A stretch of 8,130 bases of DNA from Methanomicrobiales archaeon (GCA_028678905.1 JAJRCO010000236.1:1-8130), one strand, 5' to 3'. Positions 1-6,162 are shown, counted from the stretch's first letter. Notes: generated by a model not told the origin, from the letters alone. Made by a program: numbers and translations.

Positions 1-619
1 ACAGGGTAGCATTGCTTTCCCGGGCAAGCTTCCTGGCTATGCGGAGGAGGCCGCTATGAGGGGCGTATCCTTGCGGGCAGGCCACCCGCATATGCATCCC
101 GGTGAGCGCCGAGCCGAGGAGGAGAGAGTTACAGACGTTGTTGCCATCTCCGATGTATGCCAGGGTCAGGCCGGCAAACTCTTTTTTCACCTCCTGAATG
201 GTGAACAGGTCGCTGATGACCTGGGTGGGATGTTCGAGATCGCTCAGTGCATTGATCACCGTGATTCCGGAATACTCCCGTAGCTGGGAGAGCGTATCAT
301 GTGCGTAGACCCTCGCGATGATTCCATCGAGATAGGATCCTAGGACCCGGGCGGTGTCCTTTATCGGCTCTCCCCGGCTGGCCTGCAGGTTATCTGTCTG
401 CAAGTAGAGTGCATCTCCGCCCAAACGATGAATCGCGGTCTCAAAGCCGGTCCTTGTCCGGGTGGAGGGTTTTTCGAATAACAACCCGAGAACAAGGTTT
501 TTAAGTTCCGGAATATCAGACCTCTTCTCTATTGCTCTCTTGTATCTCTTAGTCGCGGCAAGGATTGCAGTTATCTCTTCCGGGTTCAGATCGGACAGGG
601 AAAGTATGGATCGGGCCAT
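1..619 (-). CDS. argF: Ornithine carbamoyltransferase, N-terminal two thirds (runs off the window)
   Basis: This cytoplasmic enzyme transfers the carbamoyl group of carbamoyl phosphate to ornithine, giving citrulline for arginine synthesis. The visible 206 residues start at an ATG at 617-619 with a purine-rich GGGAAGGA element 5-12 bases upstream. The carbamoyl-phosphate loop FEKPSTRTR is at residues 48-56, the HPTQ signature at about 130-133, and GDGNNVCNS at 157-165. The GDGNN motif is typical of ornithine transcarbamylases; aspartate transcarbamylases have a different sequence there. The family is about 300-310 residues, so the ornithine-binding C-terminal part lies outside the window. A 327-bp gap separates it from the next gene on the same strand, so it probably has its own promoter. 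Function is well supported by motifs. Confidence 0.93.
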   Translation of the reverse strand, partial: MARSILSLSDLNPEEITAILAATKRYKRAIEKRSDIPELKNLVLGLLFEKPSTRTRTGFETAIHRLGGDALYLQTDNLQASRGEPIKDTARVLGSYLDGIIARVYAHDTLSQLREYSGITVINALSDLEHPTQVISDLFTIQEVKKEFAGLTLAYIGDGNNVCNSLLLGSALTGMHMRVACPQGYAPHSGLLRIARKLARESNATL

Positions 620-660
620 GCATGTTCCTTCCCATCAGCTCCAGATTCGAGGGAGTATCT

Positions 661-714
661 CATGCGCCGGCATGATCGTATCACCCTTAATCATGGGTGC
701 ATATGGTCGTGATC
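661..714 (-). other. Hairpin-forming leader upstream of argF
   Basis: Two short inverted repeats lie 42-95 bases before the argF start codon. The first is CATGC/GCATG with a 4-base loop (661-674). The second is CACCC/GGGTG with an 8-base loop (682-699), and GATC lies at both outer edges (674-677 and 711-714). If argF is transcribed from the TATA-like site near 800, both would be in its roughly 155-nt leader. The stems are short and could be chance. No known arginine-responsive leader was recognised. Confidence 0.3.
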
Positions 715-798
715 TGTTATTTTGGTGTAGTGATAACGAATCATCATTTTTTCCAGAGAATCCCATGTTGCCACGCACGCACGAAATACAACAGTTCT

Positions 799-808
799 CT
801 ATAAAAAC
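799..808 (-). promoter_or_regulatory. TATA-like element in the argF upstream gap
   Basis: The sequence reads TTTTTATAG on the minus strand and CTATAAAAA on the plus strand, so it could serve either direction. Towards argF it would start transcription near 775 and give a long leader. Towards the plus strand it would start near 829-833, exactly at the ATG of the small ORF at 833. The orientation cannot be decided from sequence alone. Confidence 0.4.
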
Positions 809-832
809 CCTCTGCATTCCGGGCGGATTCGA

Positions 833-1000
833 ATGAATGAATCTGCTGGAATGATCAACTGGTCACCTGATGAATCTGATTATGAATTTATGAGCAGGGG
901 GTTATCCTCGAATAAGGAGATCGCGGAAAAAGGTGTTTTTTCTCGGCTATATGGTTTCGATTACGAGCCCCCGGTTGTCAACCCGGGTGTGGATCGCTAG
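833..1000 (+). CDS. Possible small leaderless protein, 55 residues, unknown
   Basis: This open frame starts with ATG at 833 and ends with TAG at 998-1000. The first 38 codons lie in the intergenic gap; the last part overlaps the 3' end of the minus-strand GHMP-family gene by 54 bases in codon-aligned antisense. The predicted protein is acidic in its first half (SPDESDYE) and ends PPVVNPGVDR. The main support is a TATA-like element (799-808) at the spacing expected for a leaderless archaeal transcript. There is no ribosome binding site and no recognised domain. It may be a chance frame. Confidence 0.3.
   Translation: MNESAGMINWSPDESDYEFMSRGLSSNKEIAEKGVFSRLYGFDYEPPVVNPGVDR
926..942 (-). terminator. 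Weak AT-rich hairpin after the GHMP-family gene
   Basis: GAAAAA and TTTTTC form a perfect 6-bp stem around a 5-base loop, 5 bases beyond the TAG stop (947-949) of the minus-strand gene. Read on the minus strand, the second arm is a run of five T, the kind of tract that suffices for archaeal termination. The A-T stem is weak, so this may only be an oligo-T terminator. It would separate that gene from argF. Confidence 0.3.
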
Positions 1001-2020
1001 TTTCAGTCCCAGTTTTTCCATAATGGATTTGATCTCCTCTTCCTTTTTCCCGGTGATGATGGCGATGGAGGGTCCGACAGAACTCATGCCCACAAATTCT
1101 AGGCCGGTCTCCCGCAGCTGGTTCATATATCGGTAGATACCAAACCCGTGATGTTCGACTTCCGCCCGCTTGGATCCGCGGAACTCAATTTCCCATACAA
1201 TCTCTCCGACGCGGGCCAGATCCGTCCGTTCCAGGGCAGGGATAAGGTCCATGAGGAACATGTAAGCCTTGAGATCCCGGTCCCGATAATCGAGATCCCG
1301 TGCCCGGTTCATCAGCAGTTCGAACTCCTGGGTACCTGCGGACGAGATCTCGGAGGGCGGAATCAGGATATACACATCCTTTCCCTCGGCAAACAAATGC
1401 TGGTAAGCGAGGCTGAGTTCGTCACCCATGATCGCCATTCCTCCATGTACACTCACCGCAGGACCGACCCCGGTCTCAAAACCAAAGGCGATCATCTCAT
1501 CCGATACCTCTTCCACAAAGTTGTTGCCTAAGAGCAGGCGGAGCTGATCCGTCTGCAAAGGGGAACCCAGCGCATAATTCATCGCGGTGATGGTGGCGAT
1601 CGCAATGGTACTGGTGGAACCCAGGCCGACATGTTTATACCGATGATCCCGGGCTCGGATCCGGAATCCACCGGTGTATCCGACAACCCGGGAAAACACC
1701 TGGGTCAGGTGTTCAAGGATGGGTTTTCTCTCGTAATCGATCTCCACCCCTTCCGGGATGCACTCCACTTCAGCAGTGCAATAAATCTGGACGGCAAAGC
1801 CGATTCCTCCACCTCCTGGTCTTCCTGGTGCGAACCGGTTCATATCCAGCACAGAGAGATGGATACGGGCTGGTGCGGTTACCTTGACCACACCCTTCGC
1901 CTGCTTCAGCTGGTACTTCTTCTCATAACCAAGGGTTCGAATATTCTCTCCCGGTCTGAAGGAGATGAACTCGTATTCGACACGGTCGAGATCTCCTCCC
2001 CGAATCTTCATTACCGGCAC
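947..2020 (-). CDS. Beta-ribofuranosylaminobenzene 5'-phosphate synthase-like protein (GHMP fold), divergent
   Basis: Beta-RFAP synthase joins 4-aminobenzoate or 4-hydroxybenzoate to phosphoribosyl pyrophosphate, the committed step to methanopterin. The protein has 357 residues. A roughly 45-residue N-terminal extension precedes the GHMP core: APARIHLSVLD with a glycine-rich GRPGGGGIG (49-74), the phosphate-loop-like GLGSTS (132-137), GVGPAV (184-189), and MSSVGPSI near the C-terminus (312-319). The stretch LMDLIPALERTDL...EIEFRGSKRAE (256-286) closely resembles what I remember of the Methanocaldococcus enzyme. However, the GLGSGTQ and GGTSGIG motifs I recall there are altered here, so it may be a paralogue with a changed substrate. 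The start is GTG with GGTGAT six bases upstream; an ATG at 2011 fits that site less well. It lies 142 bp after an amidohydrolase gene on the same strand with no clear TATA box between, so the two may be cotranscribed. Confidence 0.7.
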   Translation of the reverse strand: MPVMKIRGGDLDRVEYEFISFRPGENIRTLGYEKKYQLKQAKGVVKVTAPARIHLSVLDMNRFAPGRPGGGGIGFAVQIYCTAEVECIPEGVEIDYERKPILEHLTQVFSRVVGYTGGFRIRARDHRYKHVGLGSTSTIAIATITAMNYALGSPLQTDQLRLLLGNNFVEEVSDEMIAFGFETGVGPAVSVHGGMAIMGDELSLAYQHLFAEGKDVYILIPPSEISSAGTQEFELLMNRARDLDYRDRDLKAYMFLMDLIPALERTDLARVGEIVWEIEFRGSKRAEVEHHGFGIYRYMNQLRETGLEFVGMSSVGPSIAIITGKKEEEIKSIMEKLGLKLAIHTRVDNRGLVIETI

Positions 2021-2026
2021 AGCAAA

Positions 2027-2046
2027 TCACCAAGATTACGTGGTGA
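2027..2046 (-). promoter_or_regulatory. Hairpin covering the ribosome binding site of the RFAP synthase-like gene
   Basis: On the minus strand TCACCA and TGGTGA form a perfect 6-bp stem with an 8-base loop. The 3' arm contains GGTGAT, the Shine-Dalgarno sequence that sits six bases before the GTG start at 2020. Folding would hide the site and could limit translation. It also decides the start: GTG at 2020 is at ideal distance, whereas the in-frame ATG at 2011 is about 15 bases away. No ligand or protein is implied by the sequence. Confidence 0.4.
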
Positions 2047-2162
2047 AGATCAACAAGGAGGGCTGATATGTCTTCCGATTGAATGGTCCGTATGGATTGC
2101 GAGGGTCGGGTCTTGCGCCCAGGTAGTGTTCATCTCATATCGAAGATACCATCGATCTGGGT

Positions 2163-2963
2163 TCATCCTATCGGTTTTTCCATTACCCCATCCCAGAAAC
2201 CCGCCAGGGCATTCCAGATGGTGTCACGAAGTGTGGGGAGATGCATGCCAGGGTAAGAAGAGAGGTCGTCCGGTTCGTACAGCGACCGGTTCACTTCGAT
2301 CTGCACAAAGGGGGTTCCGGTATGCCAGTAGTGCGCGTTCGTGATGAATCCGCCCGAAAAAGGGTCATTGATAGCGACTTCATCACCCAGCTGGCATTCG
2401 GCACGGAAAGCATCGGCAAGAGCGGCCATCCATGCGGCACTGCAAGTAGCCAGACGTCCTTTCTTGGCCTTCCCATCCCGGTCACCATTATTCCCCAGGC
2501 AGATCAGGGGCCTTTCTCTCCCTGCATCTCTGGATGCGGGAGGGCCGAGGGGCAGCATGCTGTGGCAGTCAAATGCGATCCCGATGGAGTCCTTCTGCAG
2601 CACCTGGTCGATCCGAGCATGGTAGGGGAAGTAATAGCGCATCATCATTCGGTGAATCAGGGTGATATCCGGGTCTTTCCCAGAGAAGTACACCGGTTTC
2701 CGGTCAGAGGTGGTCAGTTTTACCGCGCCGTCGGAATGCCGGGGCGGGAGGGCATACGGAGGCCGGTTCAGGTCGATCACCATGCGGGAGATTGTGGAGT
2801 CTAGCACCATCTCAGCCCGGTCCCGGTAATCGAACAGCTGCCGGGTAAAGGGATCGCTGTAATAGATGATCTCTTTTGGTTCAAGAGCGATACAATCCCC
2901 GATTTCCTCCGGCACGATCAGGCCTCCATGGGGGATTGAGATGAGGAAGGGGTACCGGGGCAT
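2163..2963 (-). CDS. N-formylglutamate amidohydrolase family protein
   Basis: This family of zinc-dependent hydrolases cleaves N-formyl-L-glutamate to formate and glutamate in histidine breakdown; several members act on other N-acyl amino acids. From the ATG at 2963 the protein has 266 residues, the usual family length. Visible motifs are ISIPHGG near the N-terminus, YYSDPFTR, RMVIDLNRPP, FDCHSM (histidine and aspartate expected to bind metal), and the C-terminal NDPFSGGFIT and QIEVNRSLY. The frame stays open back to a GTG at 3068, but that extra 35-residue segment has AT-richer codons and no ribosome binding site, so I prefer the ATG. No other histidine-degradation gene is in the window, so the true substrate is open. 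It precedes the RFAP synthase-like gene. Confidence 0.82.
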   Translation of the reverse strand: MPRYPFLISIPHGGLIVPEEIGDCIALEPKEIIYYSDPFTRQLFDYRDRAEMVLDSTISRMVIDLNRPPYALPPRHSDGAVKLTTSDRKPVYFSGKDPDITLIHRMMMRYYFPYHARIDQVLQKDSIGIAFDCHSMLPLGPPASRDAGRERPLICLGNNGDRDGKAKKGRLATCSAAWMAALADAFRAECQLGDEVAINDPFSGGFITNAHYWHTGTPFVQIEVNRSLYEPDDLSSYPGMHLPTLRDTIWNALAGFWDGVMEKPIG

Positions 2964-3020
2964 GGTCTCTGGAGTAACATAGATAAGCAAAGGTTTCAAG
3001 GTATTGTTACCGGAGCGGGG

Positions 3021-3028
3021 ATTATACG
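3021..3028 (-). promoter_or_regulatory. Candidate TATA box for the amidohydrolase gene
   Basis: The minus strand reads CGTATAAT, preceded by a purine-rich GAGGAG that could act as a BRE. It would place transcription near 3000 and leave a leader of about 36 nt before the ATG at 2963. A competing TATA sequence (3099-3106, CTATATC on the minus strand) lies inside the MITE-like element and would start near 3075. Confidence 0.35.
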
Positions 3029-3060
3029 ACTCCTCTATGTTCTTGAGATCTCCTATCGTT

Positions 3061-3189
3061 GGCGACACCTTGTAAGGCCTTTGGTTCGGCAGACAGGAGA
3101 TATAGAGTTGGTAGACTTGAGGTCAGATTGGGAATACTACTCTTAATCAGACGTTTGTGGATCGCCAAAGGTTTTTACCCGGTGTCGCC
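3061..3189. mobile_element. MITE-like element with terminal inverted repeats, 129 bp
   Basis: The left end (3061-3084) and the reverse complement of the right end (3165-3189) share GGCGACACC, then GTAA, then CCTTTGG: 20 identical positions of 24 with one extra base on the right. The interior of 80 bp shows no complementarity and no ORF of its own. The flanks are TATCGTT (3054-3060) and TATGGTT (3190-3196), a 7-bp direct repeat with one mismatch, as a target-site duplication would give. No transposase is present, so it would be mobilised in trans; I cannot assign an insertion-sequence family. The interior carries a TATA-like sequence (3099-3106), and the right end supplies GGTG just before an ATG. 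It could instead be a long imperfect RNA hairpin. Confidence 0.55.
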
Positions 3190-3190
3190 T

Positions 3191-3358
3191 ATGGTTGATA
3201 CGATGGCCGCACGGAAACCCAATCGTTTCGAAGCCCGGATGAGAATACGAAGACTGCAGCTGCAGTGGCTCCGCGGGTGGTTCTCCAGACCACTCTCACC
3301 AAACCTGATCCGTTCGACCGGGGAGCTGATCCGAAACCGTTCCCGTAAAAAAGGGTAA
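3191..3358 (+). CDS. Small basic protein, 55 residues, unknown
   Basis: The ATG at 3191 follows GGTG (3181-3184) by six bases, a good archaeal ribosome binding site, and the frame ends with TAA at 3356-3358. The product is strongly basic, rich in Arg and Lys, with a tail of RNRSRKKG and a central tryptophan-containing amphipathic stretch (RLQLQWLRGWF). This would suit nucleic-acid or ribosome binding, but that is inference. Its stop lies one base from the stop of the convergent coiled-coil gene, a tight tail-to-tail arrangement that supports a real gene. The ribosome binding site lies within the right end of the MITE-like element. An antisense frame of similar codon composition (3175-3363) exists, so either could be spurious. 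Confidence 0.42.
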   Translation: MVDTMAARKPNRFEARMRIRRLQLQWLRGWFSRPLSPNLIRSTGELIRNRSRKKG

Positions 3359-3359
3359 T

Positions 3360-4016
3360 TCACCGCGGGATGCGCCGGATTGCCTCTTTTAGGTCTCTCT
3401 CTATTTCAATCCCCAGAAGCCGCATGATGTGAGCCCGGAAATCACCGTAGGTCGCAGCTTCATGTTCCCTGAGGAATTGGACGGCGAGTTCGTGCATCCG
3501 TCCCAGCCTCGATTCTTCGCACTGAGAGAGAGAAAGTTCATTCTCCAGGTTCTCTGTGCGATGCGAAAGGGAGACTACCATTGACTGACAGCGCTCCAGG
3601 TGATGCATCCCGGTATCCACATATGCCTCGAGGATCCGGGATAGCGCTTCCTGTCGTTCCGCCGCCAGATCCCGATTGAGTTCACGCTCCAGGTCATCAA
3701 GGAGCACCTGTCCCATCTTTCGGAGGTCATCCTCTTCGAGGCTTTCCAGAATTACCTGGAGACGATCCCGCTCGATGAGCAGAGAATCATCAAGCACTTG
3801 GTTCTCTTTTCTCAGGGCCACGACCTCCCGGGGCACCTCCAGCATCAGGGAAAAGGAAGTGACCTGACGCTGGTAGTACTGGATCTCCCGTTCGATCAAG
3901 CGTATTTTCCAGAGAGCAGATTCCTGGAAATTCTTCTCCCGCGCGATTTGGTCCCGAAGAGTGAGGATAATGGCATCCAGCGGTTCGGTATCGCGGTGTT
4001 CAAGGGGTGCGACCAT
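3360..4016 (-). CDS. Coiled-coil protein, 218 residues, unknown
   Basis: No catalytic family is recognised. The sequence is very rich in Glu, Arg, Leu and Gln with heptad-like spacing from about residue 15 to 165, and has almost no glycine or proline there. This predicts one or two long coiled coils and hence an oligomeric or scaffolding protein. There is no signal peptide or membrane segment. The C-terminus (LLGIEIERDLKEAIRRIPR) is a short amphipathic helix. The ATG at 4016 has no clear ribosome binding site, and 54 bp separate it from the thioesterase gene upstream. It is probably the last gene of the glycosyltransferase operon, although a weak promoter in the 54-bp gap is possible. It ends tail-to-tail with the small basic ORF. 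Confidence 0.7.
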   Translation of the reverse strand: MVAPLEHRDTEPLDAIILTLRDQIAREKNFQESALWKIRLIEREIQYYQRQVTSFSLMLEVPREVVALRKENQVLDDSLLIERDRLQVILESLEEDDLRKMGQVLLDDLERELNRDLAAERQEALSRILEAYVDTGMHHLERCQSMVVSLSHRTENLENELSLSQCEESRLGRMHELAVQFLREHEAATYGDFRAHIMRLLGIEIERDLKEAIRRIPR

Positions 4017-4070
4017 GGAGATTACATCCCTGCTACACTATTCCTTCCTCGATTCATCAAATGGTGGTAT

Positions 4071-4493
4071 TCATTCCCGGAGCAGCAGCGGAGGACTGGA
4101 TTTTTGGTAAGCCATGCCCATGAAAAGAGCGATTTCTTCGCCGTTCTGATCGGTTACTATCACCTGATAAGAGGACAGCCGACCCTGGGAAGAAAACCTG
4201 CGAGCTTCAGCGTGCAACGTCCCGGACCGGGCTGATTTCAGGTATGAGATAGTGGCATCGATGGCAACGGTTGATATCCCTTCCGCATTGCCTGCAAGTC
4301 CAAACGCGATATCGGCCAGAGAAAAGATCACACCGCCATGAACAGTCCCAAAGAGGTTCAGGTGCCTGTCCTGTATCTCCATCCGGACGGTCGTTCTGTC
4401 CGGAGAGAGGGAAAGAAGCTCGACACCCAGATATTCGCCCACACGGTCGCACTGAAAAAAGTCCCCTGCCACACCTGATGCCGGGGAACTCAT
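4071..4493 (-). CDS. PaaI-type hotdog-fold acyl-CoA thioesterase
   Basis: Proteins of this family hydrolyse acyl- or aryl-CoA thioesters in the cytoplasm as hotdog-fold oligomers. At 140 residues it has the family length. The signature NLFGTVHGGVIFSLADIAFG spans residues 46-65: His52-Gly-Gly starts the central helix, and Asp61 matches the catalytic aspartate known from E. coli PaaI. The later segment TISYLKSARSGTL is the typical second strand region. The start ATG overlaps the stop of the upstream GT2 gene in an ATGA arrangement, so translation is probably coupled. No phenylacetate genes are present. The place in a glycan operon suggests an acyl thioester linked to that pathway or a housekeeping role, which is inference. 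Confidence 0.85.
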   Translation of the reverse strand: MSSPASGVAGDFFQCDRVGEYLGVELLSLSPDRTTVRMEIQDRHLNLFGTVHGGVIFSLADIAFGLAGNAEGISTVAIDATISYLKSARSGTLHAEARRFSSQGRLSSYQVIVTDQNGEEIALFMGMAYQKSSPPLLLRE

Positions 4494-5188
4494 TTGTATT
4501 CTCTACGGGAGTAGGAAAATTTATCTGTCTCTCCCCCGTGTGCGACGATATACAGCCATTCGTAGAGAGATTTAAGGGTGCCGAACTGCCGGTATCGGCG
4601 CATGGAGAATCCAACGCGCATTTCCCTGCTCCAGAGCACCCGGCCAAACTGCTTCATACGCAGGGCGATCTCCAGATCATCGCCGGCATCGATACACCGG
4701 TACATGCCTGCATCGATGAACGCATCCTTACGGAAGGCGGTGTTACACCCCAGGGTATAGTAGAGAATTCCGGTATGATAGCCTCCGCTGGAGAGGAGAT
4801 TGATCGCTCCCAGGGAAAGTCGATAGTTTAATCCCTCTTCAATGGGATCCACGGGTCCATACATTTGCACAACATCCGATCCGGTAAACCCCTGTCGGAT
4901 AGTCGAAAGCCAGGTCGGTGGACAGACACAGTCCGCATCTGTGGTCGCGATGAGAGACCCCCGGGCGGTCAGTATCCCGTCGTTCCTTGCCCCACCCACT
5001 TTCTTGCTGGTCTGAATCAATACCTGGTCCGCATAGGGCTCTGCAAGTTCCCTGGTGCGGTCTCTGGAATTACCGTCAACCACAATAATCTCGTATTCTT
5101 CACGCGGGAGAGTCTGCCTCGTTAAGGACCGCAGGCACCGGACGATATTCTCTTCTTCGTTATACGCAGGAATAATGACAGAGATCAT
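4490..5188 (-). CDS. Family 2 glycosyltransferase (GT-A fold)
   Basis: It transfers a sugar from a nucleotide-sugar donor to an acceptor. The 232-residue protein begins directly with the GT-A core: MISVIIPAYNEEENI (1-15), IIVVDGNSRDRT (34-45), GGARNDG (65-71), and the metal-binding DAD (84-86) within TTDADC. The acceptor-side acidic motif is DAGDDLEIALRMKQFG (167-182). There are no membrane helices beyond one weak hydrophobic stretch, so it is probably soluble or peripheral. Its ATG overlaps the stop of the GT4 gene by four bases (ATGA), with AGGAG 11 bases upstream, and its own stop overlaps the thioesterase start. Donor and acceptor cannot be told from the sequence. Confidence 0.9.
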   Translation of the reverse strand: MISVIIPAYNEEENIVRCLRSLTRQTLPREEYEIIVVDGNSRDRTRELAEPYADQVLIQTSKKVGGARNDGILTARGSLIATTDADCVCPPTWLSTIRQGFTGSDVVQMYGPVDPIEEGLNYRLSLGAINLLSSGGYHTGILYYTLGCNTAFRKDAFIDAGMYRCIDAGDDLEIALRMKQFGRVLWSREMRVGFSMRRYRQFGTLKSLYEWLYIVAHGGETDKFSYSRREYK

Positions 5189-6162
5189 GAATGGACCAGC
5201 TCCTGATACAGACGATGATGTTTGCGGGCAATTAGATCGATATCGAACCGCGCACTGAACTCCCTTGACTTTTCCGCGGTGGCACGAAGACGTTCTTTCT
5301 CCATCACTACCTCTGCAGCTTCATCGGTTGTAGAGAAATATAATCCTTCAGGGCCAAATACTTCCTCGAACTCTGGGATTCTCCGCACCACGCAGGGAAG
5401 GCCGCTCGCCAGTGCCTCCAGCAGCACGATGGACATCCCTTCTGCATAGGATGGCATAAAGAAAAGGTCTGCCCCGCTGTACGCCTCGGTGATATCGGGA
5501 ACGAATCCGGTAAATATCACGTTCTCCCGGCATTCTTTCTTTGCGTTTTGGATCCTCCAGTACGATTTGGAGAGCACTCCATAAGGGAATCCTCCCACCC
5601 ATATCCCCCGTAGTTCGGGACGCATCCGGAACAATTCAATGAAATCCAGAATCCCCTTGCGAGGGGTCTGTTGAGCTACCGTAAGAGCTACCCAATCGTC
5701 TTTCCCGATACCATATCGTTCCCGAAAGCGCACACGCTTTTCCGGATCCGAGTGGAACAGAGTTCGATCAACCCCGTTCGGAATGAGGGTGGTGGGAACG
5801 TCGGGAGCCATCTCCGCAACTTCCCGGGAAGAACCCTGGGAGATGGTGATGATGTGATCGAAAGAACGGTAGACAGGCGGATAAAAAGAATTGATGACAC
5901 CGGCCAGGGCCAGGTTCTGTCGGTTCAATCGCGGCGTGGAGTGGGCGGTGACCACGGCCAGCCCCCCACTCCGCCATTTATACCAGAGGGCGAAAGGGCC
6001 AAACGAATGGTAGTGTACCAGATCGAAGTCTTTTTCTGGGGAATTCCACGTGACCTCGAGATCGGGAAAGCCCTTCAGTGCTCGGTAAAGCATCCTCGCT
6101 GCAGTGGTGGAACCGATGTATTTAAACAGGGACAGGTCTTCCACGATAAAATTTACCCGCAT
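5185..6162 (-). CDS. Family 4 glycosyltransferase (GT-B fold)
   Basis: This is a retaining glycosyltransferase of the large group that builds cell-surface glycans and glycolipids. From the ATG at 6162 it has 325 residues. The C-terminal nucleotide-binding half shows IPNGVD (127-132), QQTPRKG (164-170), and PSYAEGMSIVLLEALASGLP (237-256) with the family E-x7-E pair at 241 and 249. The N-terminal half contains HYHSFGP, corresponding to the acceptor-side region. I chose the ATG at 6162 over the upstream frame extension because GGGAG lies five bases before it and MRVNFIVEDLS is a normal first strand. The gene overlaps the flavoprotein gene by 10 bases and the GT2 gene by four. No transmembrane segment is seen. 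Confidence 0.92.
   Translation of the reverse strand: MRVNFIVEDLSLFKYIGSTTAARMLYRALKGFPDLEVTWNSPEKDFDLVHYHSFGPFALWYKWRSGGLAVVTAHSTPRLNRQNLALAGVINSFYPPVYRSFDHIITISQGSSREVAEMAPDVPTTLIPNGVDRTLFHSDPEKRVRFRERYGIGKDDWVALTVAQQTPRKGILDFIELFRMRPELRGIWVGGFPYGVLSKSYWRIQNAKKECRENVIFTGFVPDITEAYSGADLFFMPSYAEGMSIVLLEALASGLPCVVRRIPEFEEVFGPEGLYFSTTDEAAEVVMEKERLRATAEKSREFSARFDIDLIARKHHRLYQELVHS

Noticed and set aside
772..783. Three tandem copies of CACG
   Set aside because: Too short to be a meaningful repeat and not in a recognised element.
635..817. Minus-strand 60-codon frame upstream of argF
   Set aside because: No ribosome binding site, its ATG overlaps the TATA-like site, and the residue composition is unlike a folded protein. 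It is better read as leader sequence.
2053..2081. Plus-strand AAGGAGG followed by ATG with only four codons (MSSD)
   Set aside because: It looks like a strong ribosome binding site, but the frame stops at once and no downstream plus-strand gene exists to regulate.
2050..2133. Minus-strand 27-codon frame between the amidohydrolase and RFAP synthase-like genes
   Set aside because: No ribosome binding site, no composition bias and no leader-peptide features such as repeated regulatory codons.
1631..2344. Long plus-strand frame of 237 codons
   Set aside because: It is antisense to the 5' half of the RFAP synthase-like gene and the end of the amidohydrolase gene, both with clear family motifs; it is a shadow.
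2963..3068. N-terminal extension of the amidohydrolase to a GTG at 3068
   Set aside because: The added 35 residues precede the normal family start, have AT-richer codons and begin inside the inverted-repeat end without a ribosome binding site. A TATA-like sequence at 3099-3106 leaves some doubt.
3253..3266. Perfect 14-bp palindrome ACTGCAGCTGCAGT
   Set aside because: It falls inside the small basic ORF as Leu-Gln-Leu-Gln codons and is explained by the CTGCAG repeat; no regulatory context.
3175..3363. Minus-strand 62-codon frame starting in the stop codon of the coiled-coil gene
   Set aside because: The GTGA overlap looks like coupling, but there is no recognisable motif and it is antisense to a frame with a better ribosome binding site. 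It also runs into the right inverted-repeat end. Not excluded, only less supported.
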